Of a stretch of DNA of 64,000 nucleotides, positions 16,606 through 25,713 are shown piece by piece. Where the stretch lies: assembly GCA_037133755.1 (NCBI GenBank), contig JBAXNN010000008.1:40942-104941 (forward strand). The letters are read 5' to 3'. The notes below the pieces were generated by a model. The model was not told the origin of the DNA. It was given only the letters and a program-made list of their open reading frames with translations, and did no database searches. Every line of letters begins with the position of its first letter. Position 1 is the first letter of the stretch. A program made the translations under genes and the position numbers. This stretch comes from F1-60-MAGs149 sp037133755. GTDB lineage: Bacteria; Actinomycetota; Thermoleophilia; Gaiellales; F1-60-MAGs149.

Positions 16606-17487
16606 ATGGCCACGGCCGCGACACCCACCCCGCGTCGCCGCGGGAACTTCCTCTGGCGTCATCCGTACGCCCGGCTCGCACTGCTCCTTGCGCTGCCGGT
16701 GGCATGGCTCGTGTTCGTCTACTTGGGCTCGCTCGCGGTCTTGTTCGTCAACGCCTTTTGGCGCCTCGACCCCTTCACGGCCGAGATCGTGCGCGAGTGG
16801 GGCTTCTGGAACTTCCAGACGCTGTGGGACGGCGAGGTCTACCGCACGATTGTCTTCCGGACCGTCTCCGTCGCGGCGATCGTGACCGTCGTCGATGCGA
16901 TCCTCGCGCTGCCGATCGCCTTCGCGATGGCACGCCTGATCCGCCCTGCTCGACGCGCGGTCATGGTCGTACTCGTGCTGCTACCGCTGTGGTCGAGCTA
17001 CCTCGTCAAGGTCTACGCCTGGCGCGTGATGCTCGGCGAGCAGGGCATCCTCAACAGCATCCTCTCGCCCTTCGGCCTGCACGGCCCGGGCTTCGGCACG
17101 ACCGCTGTGACCATCGTGCTCGCCTACCTGTGGCTGCCGTTCATGATCCTCCCCGTCTACGCCGGCATGGAGCGCATTCCGAACGGCCTGCTCGAGGCCT
17201 CCGGCGACCTCGGCGCCAAGCCGCTGCGCACGTTCACCTCTGTCGTCATCCCCCTCGCCTTCCCGGCGATCGTGGCTGGCTCGATCTTCACCTTCTCGCT
17301 GACGCTCGGCGACTACATCGCCGTGCAGCTCGTCTCGAGCACGCAGTTCATCGGCAGCGTGGTCTACGCCAACGTCGGCACGGCGAACAACCTGCCGCTC
17401 GCCGCGGCCTTCGCACTCGTGCCTGTCGCGATCATGATTGTCTACCTCTTCGTCGCCCGCCGACTTGGCGCCTTCGAGGCCCTCTGA
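16606..17487 (+). CDS. ABC transporter permease, PotB-like
   Basis: A 293-residue membrane permease with about six helices. The segment GLLEASGDLGAKPLRTFTSVVIP is the EAA loop that contacts the ATPase (read here as EASGDLGAKPLRTF). The first visible basic N-terminus (ATPTPRRRGNFLWRH) precedes helix 1. The ATG at 16606 is chosen over an upstream in-frame TTG that lies inside the hairpin loop. It belongs to the four-gene polyamine-type importer; its last base overlaps the start of the second permease. Confidence 0.9.
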   Translation: MATAATPTPRRRGNFLWRHPYARLALLLALPVAWLVFVYLGSLAVLFVNAFWRLDPFTAEIVREWGFWNFQTLWDGEVYRTIVFRTVSVAAIVTVVDAILALPIAFAMARLIRPARRAVMVVLVLLPLWSSYLVKVYAWRVMLGEQGILNSILSPFGLHGPGFGTTAVTIVLAYLWLPFMILPVYAGMERIPNGLLEASGDLGAKPLRTFTSVVIPLAFPAIVAGSIFTFSLTLGDYIAVQLVSSTQFIGSVVYANVGTANNLPLAAAFALVPVAIMIVYLFVARRLGAFEAL

Positions 17488-18314
17488 TGCGCCTCTCCGG
17501 ACTGTCCCGCGGGCTGATCCTCGCCGCCTCCGGCCTCGTGCTGGCGATCCTCTGGGCACCGCTGTTCGTGATCGCGCTGTACGCCTTCAACGACCGCCGC
17601 GTGCAGTCGTGGCCGATCAAGGGCTTCTCGCTGCAGTGGTTCGGCAAGGCGATCGACAACCCCGGCGTGCGCCACGCGCTGCTGACGTCGCTGGAGATCG
17701 CGGTCTGCGCGGCGGCGGTCGCACTCATCCTCGGCACGCTGCTGTCGCTCGCCGTGCACCGCTTCTCGTTCTTCGGGCGCACCGCGCTGTCGTTCGTCGT
17801 CGTCCTGCCGATCGCCCTACCCGGCATCGTCACCGGCATGGCGCTCAACGCGACCTTCCGTACGGAGGTGTTCGGCGTGAGCCTCAAGCTCGGCCTGCTC
17901 ACCGTGATCATCGGCCACGCCACGTTCTGCATCGTGATCCTCTTCAACAACGTGATCGCACGCATGCGCCGCGTGCAGGGGTCGCTCGAGGAGGCCGCGA
18001 TGGACCTCGGTGCCGGCGAGACGCGAGCGTTCCTCGATGTCACCCTGCCGCAGCTGCGGGGCGCACTGCTCGCTGGCGCGCTCCTGGCCTTCGCACTGTC
18101 CTGGGACGAGATCGTCGTGACGACCTTCACCGCAGGCGTCGGCATCGAGACGCTCCCGCAGTGGATCCTCAACAACCTGTCCCGCCCGAACCAGCTGCCG
18201 ATCGTCAACGTCGTCGCGCTGGGCACGATTCTGCTGTCGGCAATTCCGGTCTATCTGGCGACGCGACTGTCGGCAGATGCGGGTGCACCGCTCAGCGCGA
18301 TCGATGAGCCGTAA
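17487..18314 (+). CDS. ABC transporter permease, PotC-like
   Basis: A 275-residue membrane permease with about six helices and an EAA-type loop, EEAAMDLGAGETRAFLDVTLP (centre EAAMDLGAGE). The motif SWDEIVVTTFTAG is typical of PotC-class permeases. Its ATG overlaps the TGA of the first permease by one base. It is the last gene of the importer operon and ends nine bases before tRNA-Lys, leaving almost no room for an independent terminator. Confidence 0.9.
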   Translation: MRLSGLSRGLILAASGLVLAILWAPLFVIALYAFNDRRVQSWPIKGFSLQWFGKAIDNPGVRHALLTSLEIAVCAAAVALILGTLLSLAVHRFSFFGRTALSFVVVLPIALPGIVTGMALNATFRTEVFGVSLKLGLLTVIIGHATFCIVILFNNVIARMRRVQGSLEEAAMDLGAGETRAFLDVTLPQLRGALLAGALLAFALSWDEIVVTTFTAGVGIETLPQWILNNLSRPNQLPIVNVVALGTILLSAIPVYLATRLSADAGAPLSAIDEP

Positions 18315-18323
18315 ACTCTCCGC

Positions 18324-18394
18324 GGGCCGGTAGCTCGAAGGTCGAGCAGGAGACTTTTAATCTCTCGGTCAGGGTTCGATTCCCTGTCGGCCCA
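18324..18394 (+). tRNA. tRNA-Lys (anticodon UUU)
   Basis: A 71-base cloverleaf: acceptor GGGCCGG pairs with TCGGCCC (one G-U pair), discriminator A; D arm TAGCTC...GAGC; anticodon stem GGAGA/TCTCT around loop CTTTTAA giving anticodon TTT; T arm CAGGG/CCCTG with loop TTCGATT. No CCA is encoded. It begins nine bases after the ABC permease stop and its last base touches the stop codon of the opposing FUSC gene. Confidence 0.93.
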
Positions 18395-19465
18395 TCAGGT
18401 GCCGCGCAGCGGATCCGCGTCGATGCGCGTGTACCCGATGAAGGCCGCCGTGATGGCGATCGCCCCTGCGATCAGCGTCGCCCCCACGCGCGCCTCGGCC
18501 AACATGACGATCGCCTGGCCGTTGATCGCGAGGCCCGACAGAATCCCGAGCGTGATGCCGAAGACCGTCAGCGAGTAGTTGACGCTCGAGAGCGCGATCA
18601 TGACCAGCGCGCCAATCGCGTACGAGATGACGAGCGCGTACGCCCCCGGATGCAGCACCTCGACGTAGGCGACCATCACTCCGACGCCGATCAGCGTGCC
18701 GAGGACGCGTTCGGCCACGTGGTGCACCGTGCCGGTGCGGTCGGGCTGCAGGACGAAGACGAGGGTCAGCGGAATCCAGTACTCATGCGGCAACCCATCG
18801 ACCCGCGATAGCAGCGAGCCGATCACGAGCGCGATGGCGAGGCGGATGGCGTGGCGCAGGAACGGATCGCGTCGATGGAAGTGCATGCGCAGGCGCTGCG
18901 GAACCGGCACCGCGCTGTCGCCCGGAGCGGGCACGCGCGAGGGTCGCAGCAGCATGATCGGCACGAGCACGATCGCGCAGAGCGCAAAGCCGGAGCCGCC
19001 CACGATCAAGACGACGTCGATCACGCCATGCGGCGGTTGCGGCTGCCCCGATTGGACCGCGAACTGCGCCATCGACGTCGTGCCGATCGCCACCCAGCGT
19101 GGTCCGATCGCCCCGACGTACCCGCCGACCAGCGCGACAGGCACGAGCGTGAGGCACACCCAGACGCCGAGCGGCGCAACCGCCGCGCCGGCGGCGGAGG
19201 TGACGGTCATGAACAGCGCGGCGAGGAGCATCGTGATCCCCATGCGCTCCGATGGCACCGCGCCGCCGACGAGGCCGACGAAGGCGGCCGTCATGCCGAT
19301 CGGGAAGGCGTAGCGCTCGAGGCCGACGGCGATCGCGGCAGCGACGAACGCCGCCACCGCCGCCATCTCGAGCAGCGGCAGACGCCAGTGGATCTCGCGC
19401 CAGTCCCAGGTGGAGCCGAACAGCACGAGCCGCCGACCCGCCCGCTGCACGTGGCCGGAGTTCAC
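18395..19465 (-). CDS. FUSC-family membrane protein
   Basis: A 356-residue integral membrane protein with two clusters of four to six hydrophobic helices (about 35-175 and 205-345). The second cluster begins with FLRHAIRLAIALVIGSLL and then HEYWIPLTLVFVLQP, a pattern typical of the FUSC (fusaric acid resistance / aromatic acid exporter-like) superfamily. It likely forms an exporter or envelope membrane component; the substrate is unknown. Its stop codon directly abuts the 3' end of tRNA-Lys on the other strand. Confidence 0.8.
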   Translation of the reverse strand: MNSGHVQRAGRRLVLFGSTWDWREIHWRLPLLEMAAVAAFVAAAIAVGLERYAFPIGMTAAFVGLVGGAVPSERMGITMLLAALFMTVTSAAGAAVAPLGVWVCLTLVPVALVGGYVGAIGPRWVAIGTTSMAQFAVQSGQPQPPHGVIDVVLIVGGSGFALCAIVLVPIMLLRPSRVPAPGDSAVPVPQRLRMHFHRRDPFLRHAIRLAIALVIGSLLSRVDGLPHEYWIPLTLVFVLQPDRTGTVHHVAERVLGTLIGVGVMVAYVEVLHPGAYALVISYAIGALVMIALSSVNYSLTVFGITLGILSGLAINGQAIVMLAEARVGATLIAGAIAITAAFIGYTRIDADPLRGT

Positions 19466-19520
19466 GAAGCCATCCTCACGCCGGAGACGGTAGCGTCACT
19501 CCGGTGCGAGCGAACCGCTG

Positions 19521-20003
19521 CTACGCGACGCTCGGCTGGTCGCGGCCCGACGTCGACCCGGCGGCCTGACCGCCTTCGCCCAGGAGCTCGTCGTAGCGGC
19601 GCTGACTGGCCGTGATCGCATCGTGGTTGACGATGGCCCAGTCGGCGAGTGCCATCACCGGGTCGATCAGCGTCTGCCCCAGCGGCGTGAGTTGGTATTC
19701 GACCCTGGGCGGGACCTCCGGGAAGACCGTGCGCTGCACCACGCCGTCGCGCTCGAGCTTGCGCAGGGTCAGGGTCAGCATGCGCTGCGAGATCCCGACG
19801 ACGCCGTACTTGAGGCCGGTGAACCGCTGCGGTCCGTAGCTGAGGATGACGATCACGAGCAGGCTCCATTTGTCACCGACCCGGCTGAAGGTCTCGCGCA
19901 CGACGCGGCAGTGCTCGGAGTCGGCGTACTGCGCGATCAGCCCGAATGGCGTTTCCTCCACGCTGCAGTCATCGACCGCAACGCCCTTCCTGGTAGCAGC
20001 CAT
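19521..20003 (-). CDS. HxlR-family transcriptional regulator
   Basis: A 160-residue winged-helix DNA-binding protein of the HxlR family. The core runs from CRVVRETFSRVGDKWSLLVI (the family's opening helix, with the Cys often used for redox or electrophile sensing) through GISQRMLTLTLRKLERDG (recognition helix) to VEYQLTPLGQTL. It is divergent from the small membrane protein gene at 20118, and the 114-base region between holds an inverted repeat that could be its operator. It probably controls itself and that neighbour. Confidence 0.88.
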   Translation of the reverse strand: MAATRKGVAVDDCSVEETPFGLIAQYADSEHCRVVRETFSRVGDKWSLLVIVILSYGPQRFTGLKYGVVGISQRMLTLTLRKLERDGVVQRTVFPEVPPRVEYQLTPLGQTLIDPVMALADWAIVNHDAITASQRRYDELLGEGGQAAGSTSGRDQPSVA

Positions 20004-20040
20004 GTGGTTCCCTCCGTGTGCCTAGGGCAGTTGAACGTGC

Positions 20041-20091
20041 CTTCTTGTACGCCCTCCGATTGTTACGTATGGTCGGGTCAGGCACAAGAAG
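20041..20091. promoter_or_regulatory. Candidate HxlR operator (8-base inverted repeat)
   Basis: CTTCTTGT at 20041-20048 and its exact reverse complement ACAAGAAG at 20084-20091 lie in the divergent promoter region between the HxlR regulator and the membrane protein gene. The spacing of about 43 bases between half-site centres is close to four helical turns, suitable for two dimers on one face. This is inferred from position and symmetry only. Confidence 0.4.
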
Positions 20092-20117
20092 TAACCGATA
20101 ACGCCCCAGGAGCTCTC

Positions 20118-20612
20118 ATGGCACTACTCACCCCCAGTCCCCTCGTCCGCACACCGGCCAAGATCGGCGCCGGCTTCTTCCTCCTCTGGAGCGTCCTGCA
20201 CATCTACGTCGGCATCGCGGGCCTGGTGGAGTACCTCACGGGAGATGCGAAGAGCCAGTGGACGATGCTGATTGGCGGCGCCAACGCACCCGTCAGCGGG
20301 TTCCAGTTCCCGACCGACGCACTCACCGCGAACGCCCAGTCCCACTTCATCCTCAACTTCTGCCTCGACGTCGGCGGCTACGGCGTGCTCGGCATCATCG
20401 TCGCGTGGATGATCTGGAGCCGCGCGTCGTGGACCGGCTACCTGATCGGCCTCGTGGCCATCGGCATCGCCGACCTGAGCTTTCTCTTCGCGATGGTGAC
20501 GAGCGGGATCATCGTGGCCGACGTCGCCACGGTCGCCGGGCCGATCATCTGGTTCATCGCCATCATCGTCACCCCACTCGGGCTGCCGCGTCAGGCCAAG
20601 ACGAGGATCTGA
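20118..20612 (+). CDS. Small four-helix membrane protein next to HxlR regulator
   Basis: A 164-residue membrane protein with about four hydrophobic helices (around 15-35, 75-100, 105-125 and 130-155). I do not recognise a specific family with confidence; the arrangement recalls small uncharacterised membrane proteins often paired with HxlR regulators. The ATG at 20118 has the GGAG of CAGGAGCT just upstream. Its 3' end overlaps the 3' end of the opposing ion-channel gene by 22 bases. Confidence 0.75.
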   Translation: MALLTPSPLVRTPAKIGAGFFLLWSVLHIYVGIAGLVEYLTGDAKSQWTMLIGGANAPVSGFQFPTDALTANAQSHFILNFCLDVGGYGVLGIIVAWMIWSRASWTGYLIGLVAIGIADLSFLFAMVTSGIIVADVATVAGPIIWFIAIIVTPLGLPRQAKTRI

Positions 20613-22483
20613 TCGTTCTCGGCGAAGGCGACGAGGCGGCTCTTCGGCGGGTTGAGCACGACGCCACCACCGAGCGCACCGTCGGCATCCTCGTCGGTGC
20701 CGCGTCGGTACCCCACACAGACATGGCCTCGTCGTCGTGCGGCAGCGACGACATCGGCATACGACTGCTCCGCTCCTATGGCCAGGTAGCGCGATGCCGG
20801 TACGAGCACGAGTTCGACACCCTCGGCATCGAAGAGGTCGGCGAAGACGCCCCGAAGTTCGGCGTTCTCCGACAGCTGCGCGAGCATGAGGCTCGTCAGG
20901 CGCTCACTCACGACAAAGTCATCGGGATTCGCGATGCGCGCAAGCTCAACGTCGCGGGCATCGAGGAGCTCGGCCACGAGACGCACGCCGTGATTGGGGC
21001 TGGCCTCGTCCTCCGTCACCTGCCGGATCTGAAGCAGTGTGAGCAGTGTCCGCGCGTCGCTCGCTGCAGCGTCATCGCCGCGGTAGCAGAGGATGATGAC
21101 CTGGTCGTACCCGCGACGCCCCAGCTCGACCGCGAGCAGATTCCCATCGACCGTATCCATTTCGATGAATTCAAGATCGAGAGAACCCACTGCCGTCGCC
21201 CGCGACATTCCCCCGGCTCGCACCGGATCGAGCAGCACACGCACGGTCGATCCGGCGGAGACGTACCGATCGAGCTCATTGAGAATCCGTGGGCCCATCG
21301 CGTTCCAGCCGACGACAAGCGTGTGCTCAACCTTCAGTTCGAGCGGCGGCTCGGATGCTGTCGCAGCTGCCTGCCCTGCGATGACCTCACCGTCAAGCAC
21401 CACGGTGTCGTCATCCGCGGAGATCGCAATCACCTGATCGCCGTCGGCGAATACGCGCAACATCGACGGGCTCAGCGTGATGGTGCCGTCAGCGGCGCGG
21501 ACACCGATCACCGAGGACGATTCGTACAGCGTCAGACAGTCACCGAAGGTGTGCCCGGTCAGCCGTGGCTCTGCCTGAAAGTAGATCTCGTCGCCATCAA
21601 AATCGAGGAGGTCCTGGAAGACGAAGCTGAGGCCAGCCTGACGGCAGACCTGTGCCGTGATGCGCGAGATCACATCGTTGGAGACAACGACGCCGAGCCG
21701 CCCGCGCGCGGCACGTTCTAGTGCAGTCGCCGAGTCGGACTCGAGAAACTCCGCCGTCACCTTGAGCTTCTCGAAATCGCGATCAAAGCCCATCAGCGCG
21801 AGGACCGTTTTGACGGTCTGCGGGTCGCCGGCGTCCTGATCGGCCAGGACGAGCACGGACTTCGCCTCCAGCGGGCGTACCAACTCGAGGTCCGCCGGGT
21901 CGGACGGGTCGCCAGATCGGCAGATCACGCGCGTGCGCCGCGGGCCACTGGCGCGAGCCTTCACCTCGTCTTCCATGTCCACCTTGTCGTGCGACGCGAG
22001 AATCACCACGCTCGGGTGACGCTGATTCTCGTTGGCGATCTCGATCTCGTCGAGGATCTGATGGATCTTCGGCGACCAGCCCAGAATCAGTGTGTGCCCC
22101 TCCTCGACAACGAGTGACCGGCCCTTGCGCAACTCGTCCACGGTGCGGTCGATGCCACTCGAGATGAGACCGATCAGCGTCGACACGATGAAAATGCCGA
22201 TGATCGTGATGCCAAGAGCGATGAAGCGGAAGCGCCAGCCGGCATCACCGCCCATCGTGCCGGGGTCGAGCGTGCGGAGCAGACTGAGCCAGACTCCCTC
22301 GATGAACGACGTCTGCGTCTCACCGTCGGCACGGATCCCGAGCAAGACGATCAGCACACCCGCGATCATCACGAAGATGAACGTGACGATCGCGAGCCAC
22401 CCGATGATGCCGATGGTCCCGCGCGACAGGGTCGCATCGAAGCGGTAGCGCAGGCGGTCACGCGTTGTGATCTGCCGCGTCAT
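20591..22483 (-). CDS. CASTOR/POLLUX-like ion channel with RCK domains
   Basis: A 630-residue membrane protein. Two helices (about 15-45 and 80-110) flank a pore-like re-entrant segment, after which come two Rossmann-type RCK/TrkA-like domains, the first beginning GHTLILGWSPKIHQILDEI and the second EHTLVVGWNAMGPRILNEL (motifs GWSPKI and GWNAMG). This arrangement is that of the CASTOR/POLLUX channel family, ligand-gated cation channels. The start at 22483 (MTRQ) is chosen because the upstream in-frame ATG lies in the preceding gene. It follows that gene by four bases, so the two are probably co-transcribed. Confidence 0.82.
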   Translation of the reverse strand: MTRQITTRDRLRYRFDATLSRGTIGIIGWLAIVTFIFVMIAGVLIVLLGIRADGETQTSFIEGVWLSLLRTLDPGTMGGDAGWRFRFIALGITIIGIFIVSTLIGLISSGIDRTVDELRKGRSLVVEEGHTLILGWSPKIHQILDEIEIANENQRHPSVVILASHDKVDMEDEVKARASGPRRTRVICRSGDPSDPADLELVRPLEAKSVLVLADQDAGDPQTVKTVLALMGFDRDFEKLKVTAEFLESDSATALERAARGRLGVVVSNDVISRITAQVCRQAGLSFVFQDLLDFDGDEIYFQAEPRLTGHTFGDCLTLYESSSVIGVRAADGTITLSPSMLRVFADGDQVIAISADDDTVVLDGEVIAGQAAATASEPPLELKVEHTLVVGWNAMGPRILNELDRYVSAGSTVRVLLDPVRAGGMSRATAVGSLDLEFIEMDTVDGNLLAVELGRRGYDQVIILCYRGDDAAASDARTLLTLLQIRQVTEDEASPNHGVRLVAELLDARDVELARIANPDDFVVSERLTSLMLAQLSENAELRGVFADLFDAEGVELVLVPASRYLAIGAEQSYADVVAAARRRGHVCVGYRRGTDEDADGALGGGVVLNPPKSRLVAFAENDQILVLA

Positions 22484-22487
22484 GGCG

Positions 22488-23165
22488 TTACCACAGGACC
22501 CCGAGCCCAACACCGGCCGGATTGCCCAGGTTAATCAGACGGATGATCGAGAAGATCAGGAGAATGCTGCCGACGATGCCGAGCCCGATCTTGATCGGCA
22601 CTTGGCGCACCAAGCTCGCGACGCCGAACAGGAAGAGGCCAATCGCGATGATGATGGAAAGAATGTCGAAGGCGGCCGCGAGCGCGTCGAAGTGGTCCGC
22701 CTCCACGAACAACGCCTCCGCCTTGGCGTCACGCGCCTTCGCGGCGTCGTAGAGCGGCGAGGACCAGTGCGGATTGTCATCCGTGAACGGGGTCTTGGCC
22801 CCGCCCGTGTGCGGCTGCTCTTCCCACCAATCGACCGAGGCCGCGAGCTCCGGCGACATCAGCGACTCATGCACGTAGGTCGCCAGTGGCTTCTGCCCGG
22901 TGTGCAGCGCCTTGGTGTATTCGAGGAAGATCGCTTCGTCCGCCACGGCGACGGCCGTCGCGTCGTTGTAGTCCTGCGACGCCGCGTCGGCCGCGCGAAT
23001 GCCCTGGCTGTACAGACCCGCCACCGATCCACTCAATTCCGAACTCTGGAACGTCGCCCAGGCCGTCAGGATGGCCGCAATGCCAAGCAGTATCGCAATG
23101 ACGATCTCGATGCGATCCAGCCTCCGCTGGTTCCGCTCCTCATCCCTCTGCTCCACACTCGCCAC
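22488..23165 (-). CDS. Membrane protein of unknown function, DUF4337-like
   Basis: A 225-residue protein with one hydrophobic helix near the N-terminus (about 21-40, following a charged cytoplasmic segment), a mostly polar central region of about 120 residues with acidic and aromatic clusters, and two closely spaced helices near the C-terminus. The first helix followed by a helical segment (SQGIRAADAASQDYND) resembles the DUF4337 type, but I would not insist on it. It lies four bases upstream of the CASTOR-like channel gene, making it a candidate partner or regulator of the channel. Confidence 0.7.
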   Translation of the reverse strand: MASVEQRDEERNQRRLDRIEIVIAILLGIAAILTAWATFQSSELSGSVAGLYSQGIRAADAASQDYNDATAVAVADEAIFLEYTKALHTGQKPLATYVHESLMSPELAASVDWWEEQPHTGGAKTPFTDDNPHWSSPLYDAAKARDAKAEALFVEADHFDALAAAFDILSIIIAIGLFLFGVASLVRQVPIKIGLGIVGSILLIFSIIRLINLGNPAGVGLGVLW

Positions 23166-23282
23166 TGCTACCTCATGAGCTCCCGCAAACGCGAAGACGT
23201 TCGCGTTGCACTACCGATCCATACGGGCGGGAACCATACAGCCGTGCACCGGTTACAGCAATGCCGTGCAGGTGGCGGAGCG

Positions 23283-24464
23283 TCAGTCGCCGGAGGGAGC
23301 GGCAGCGCCGCTCTCGGCCTGCTGCGCGCGGCGGCCGAGGATCAGGATCATCAGGCGGTTCGCGGCGAGTGCCAGCAGGAGCACGGCCACGACGAGGATG
23401 AAGAGATCCACGATCAGGTTCCACTTGAAAAGGATCAGCAGCGCGACGACGATCAGGGCCACGAACTGCAGGACCTTGCCCGACGTCGAGTCGGCTGGCG
23501 TGATGGCCTTGCTCCCCCACGCCTTGGCGACGGCCCAGACGTCCATGACCTCGAGCTTGCGGCCACCGGCAGCGGCTGCAGCGTCGGAGTCGAGCGCCTT
23601 ATCCGCTGCGCTGGCGGCCAGCGGCGCGGTCCAGCGGAGCGACCACACGATCACGGCGGCGATGACGCCGACGATGGCGATCACGTGCGAGATGTGAATC
23701 AGGTCGCTGAACAGGCCGTCGAAGATGCCCTGCGCGGCCTGATTGAGCACGAAATCGTTGGCGGTGGCCGAGTCGAGGCCCCAGTTAACGAGGTTCAGCA
23801 CGATCGCGAGCGTGATGCCCGTGATGCCGAAGGTCAGGCAGCCCGCGATCACGCCCTTGCGCCGCACGGGTGCGATCAGCGCCGCGACGGCGAGCAGGAT
23901 GAGGCCAAGGATCACGACGATGTACGAGACCGGACCGAGATCGGCTCCCAGCTGGATCACCCGGAAGGCCGGACCGAGGTTCGGGATCTCCGCCAGCTTG
24001 GCATCAGCCGCAGCGCCCACCTTCGCGGCAATCTCCGCGTCGTAGGGCTCAATCGTCTGCTGCAGCAGCTGCGGCAGACCCTCGACCTTGAAGACCAGGT
24101 TGGCGGTCTCGGGATTGAGCAGCGCCTGGTGGAGTTTGCCGAGCGCCGCGACGATGATCGTGGTGAACGCGGGCTCTGCGACGACCGTCTCGGCCGCCGA
24201 CTGGATGATCGGGCGTGCGATGACGGCCTTCGGTACTTGCTTGATGACGACGTTGGTCACCTCGGTGGCGATCGCAGTCTGCGTGGCCGGCTGCTCGATC
24301 ACCGACGTCATGCGCTGGGTGAAGACCTCTTGGTTGTAGAGCGTGCGGTGCAGGTAGATGCCGAGCACACCGAGCAGCAGGAAGAGCCACGCGACAATCA
24401 GGATGACGACGACGCCAGCCCACGCGCCCTTCGTCCCCTTCTTGGTCTCCTCACCAGCGGCCAT
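23283..24464 (-). CDS. Polytopic membrane protein of unknown function
   Basis: A 393-residue protein: charged N-terminus, a first helix (about 15-40), a large extracytoplasmic-looking domain of about 130 residues rich in Ala, Val and Thr, then five to six helices with the last two forming a C-terminal hairpin. The large loop carries no catalytic motif I can identify. ATG at 24464 is preferred over one ten codons upstream because it fits the length of the charged N-terminus. No family assignment is offered. Confidence 0.7.
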   Translation of the reverse strand: MAAGEETKKGTKGAWAGVVVILIVAWLFLLLGVLGIYLHRTLYNQEVFTQRMTSVIEQPATQTAIATEVTNVVIKQVPKAVIARPIIQSAAETVVAEPAFTTIIVAALGKLHQALLNPETANLVFKVEGLPQLLQQTIEPYDAEIAAKVGAAADAKLAEIPNLGPAFRVIQLGADLGPVSYIVVILGLILLAVAALIAPVRRKGVIAGCLTFGITGITLAIVLNLVNWGLDSATANDFVLNQAAQGIFDGLFSDLIHISHVIAIVGVIAAVIVWSLRWTAPLAASAADKALDSDAAAAAGGRKLEVMDVWAVAKAWGSKAITPADSTSGKVLQFVALIVVALLILFKWNLIVDLFILVVAVLLLALAANRLMILILGRRAQQAESGAAAPSGD

Positions 24465-24528
24465 GCGCGGGACGGTACCAGAATCGCCCTGCACACTCGT
24501 TGCACATTGCGCCGAGGGCGCTACCCGT

Positions 24529-25665
24529 CTAGCTGGTCTTGAACGCGCCGAACTTGCCGCCCGTCACCTGCTGCACCAGCACCGGCGAGACGCCATTGCG
24601 GTTGGCGTCGAACGAGAAGTTCCCGAGCAGCGTCTTGGCGTTCTTGACGGTGGCCAGGTTCGCAGCCATCGCGTCCTGCGTGGCGGCCTTGCCGTTCTTG
24701 GCGGCGGTCGCCAGCACGTACGTGTACGCGTAGGCCGTGGCGGCGAACTGGTCTGGCGTGCTCTTGTACGCCTTCTTGAAGGCCTTGATGAAGGTCTTGT
24801 TGGCGGGCGTCTGGTTCCACGAGGCCCACGCGGTGCCGACGATCAGGCCGTTGGCTGCAGCACCGGCGCCCTTAATGACGGCACCGGAGTTGAGGCCGTT
24901 GGAGCCGATGATGGCCTTCTTGTAGCCCGCGTTGCGGAGCGCCTGCAGGAGCGGCACGCCCTCGGGAGCGAGCGCGCTGATCGCGACGATGTCGGGATCG
25001 TTGGCCTTGACGTCCGCCGCGATGGCCGAGAAGTCGGTGGTGCCGGCCGGCACGATCTCGGTCTTCTTGACGCTGATAGCGTTGGCCGTCAGCGCGGTGG
25101 CAAGCAACGGACCAGAGGTGGCAGCGAACGTGTCGCTGCCCTGAATCACGACAGCGGTCTTCGGCAGGAGCTTCGAGGTTGCGACCGTCTTGACGACCTG
25201 CGGGAGCACGTACTCCTCGGTGAGCGCCGGGCGGAAGATGAAGTTGCCGATCTCGGTGATGCCGGGCTGCGTGTTCGAGATGCCCAGCACCGGGATGCGC
25301 GCGGCCTGCGCAAACGGATCAACGTCGAGTGCCACGGACGACAGCGTCGGCCCCACGATCGTGGAGACGCCGTCACGGAAGAACACGCCGTAGGCGGCAG
25401 CGGCCCCCGCCGTCGTGCTGAGGTCGTCGATCGTCTTGACGTTCACCTTCACGCCGGAGATCGCGCCGCCGTTGATCTCCTTGGCAGCCATGTCGATGCC
25501 CTTGCGCGAACTGAGGCCGTAGGCCGCCGCATCGCCGGTGAGCGACAGAGCAGCGCCGACGTTGACGGTGATCGGCGCAGCCGAAGCGGTCGGGATCGCG
25601 ATCGCCAAGGCGGCGATGGCGATCAGAACGGCGAAGATGCGGGAAAGCTGACGGGGCGCGTGCAT
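24529..25665 (-). CDS. Branched-chain amino acid-type substrate-binding protein
   Basis: A 378-residue periplasmic-binding-protein-like (type I) protein of the LivJ/Peripla_BP_6 class. A cleavable signal peptide ending near SAAPI is followed by NVGAALSLTGDAAAYG, GIDMAAKEINGG and later AIIGSNGLNSG, all characteristic of the class. ATG at 25665 (MHAPRQL) gives the proper signal peptide. No Liv permease or ATPase genes are adjacent, so it may work with a distantly encoded transporter or as a sensor. The ligand may be a branched-chain amino acid, an amide or another small molecule. Confidence 0.88.
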   Translation of the reverse strand: MHAPRQLSRIFAVLIAIAALAIAIPTASAAPITVNVGAALSLTGDAAAYGLSSRKGIDMAAKEINGGAISGVKVNVKTIDDLSTTAGAAAAYGVFFRDGVSTIVGPTLSSVALDVDPFAQAARIPVLGISNTQPGITEIGNFIFRPALTEEYVLPQVVKTVATSKLLPKTAVVIQGSDTFAATSGPLLATALTANAISVKKTEIVPAGTTDFSAIAADVKANDPDIVAISALAPEGVPLLQALRNAGYKKAIIGSNGLNSGAVIKGAGAAANGLIVGTAWASWNQTPANKTFIKAFKKAYKSTPDQFAATAYAYTYVLATAAKNGKAATQDAMAANLATVKNAKTLLGNFSFDANRNGVSPVLVQQVTGGKFGAFKTS

Positions 25666-25713
25666 TGGCTCAGAGTAGGGCAAATCCGCGCGAAATGGCG
25701 AAGCGGCGATCGT

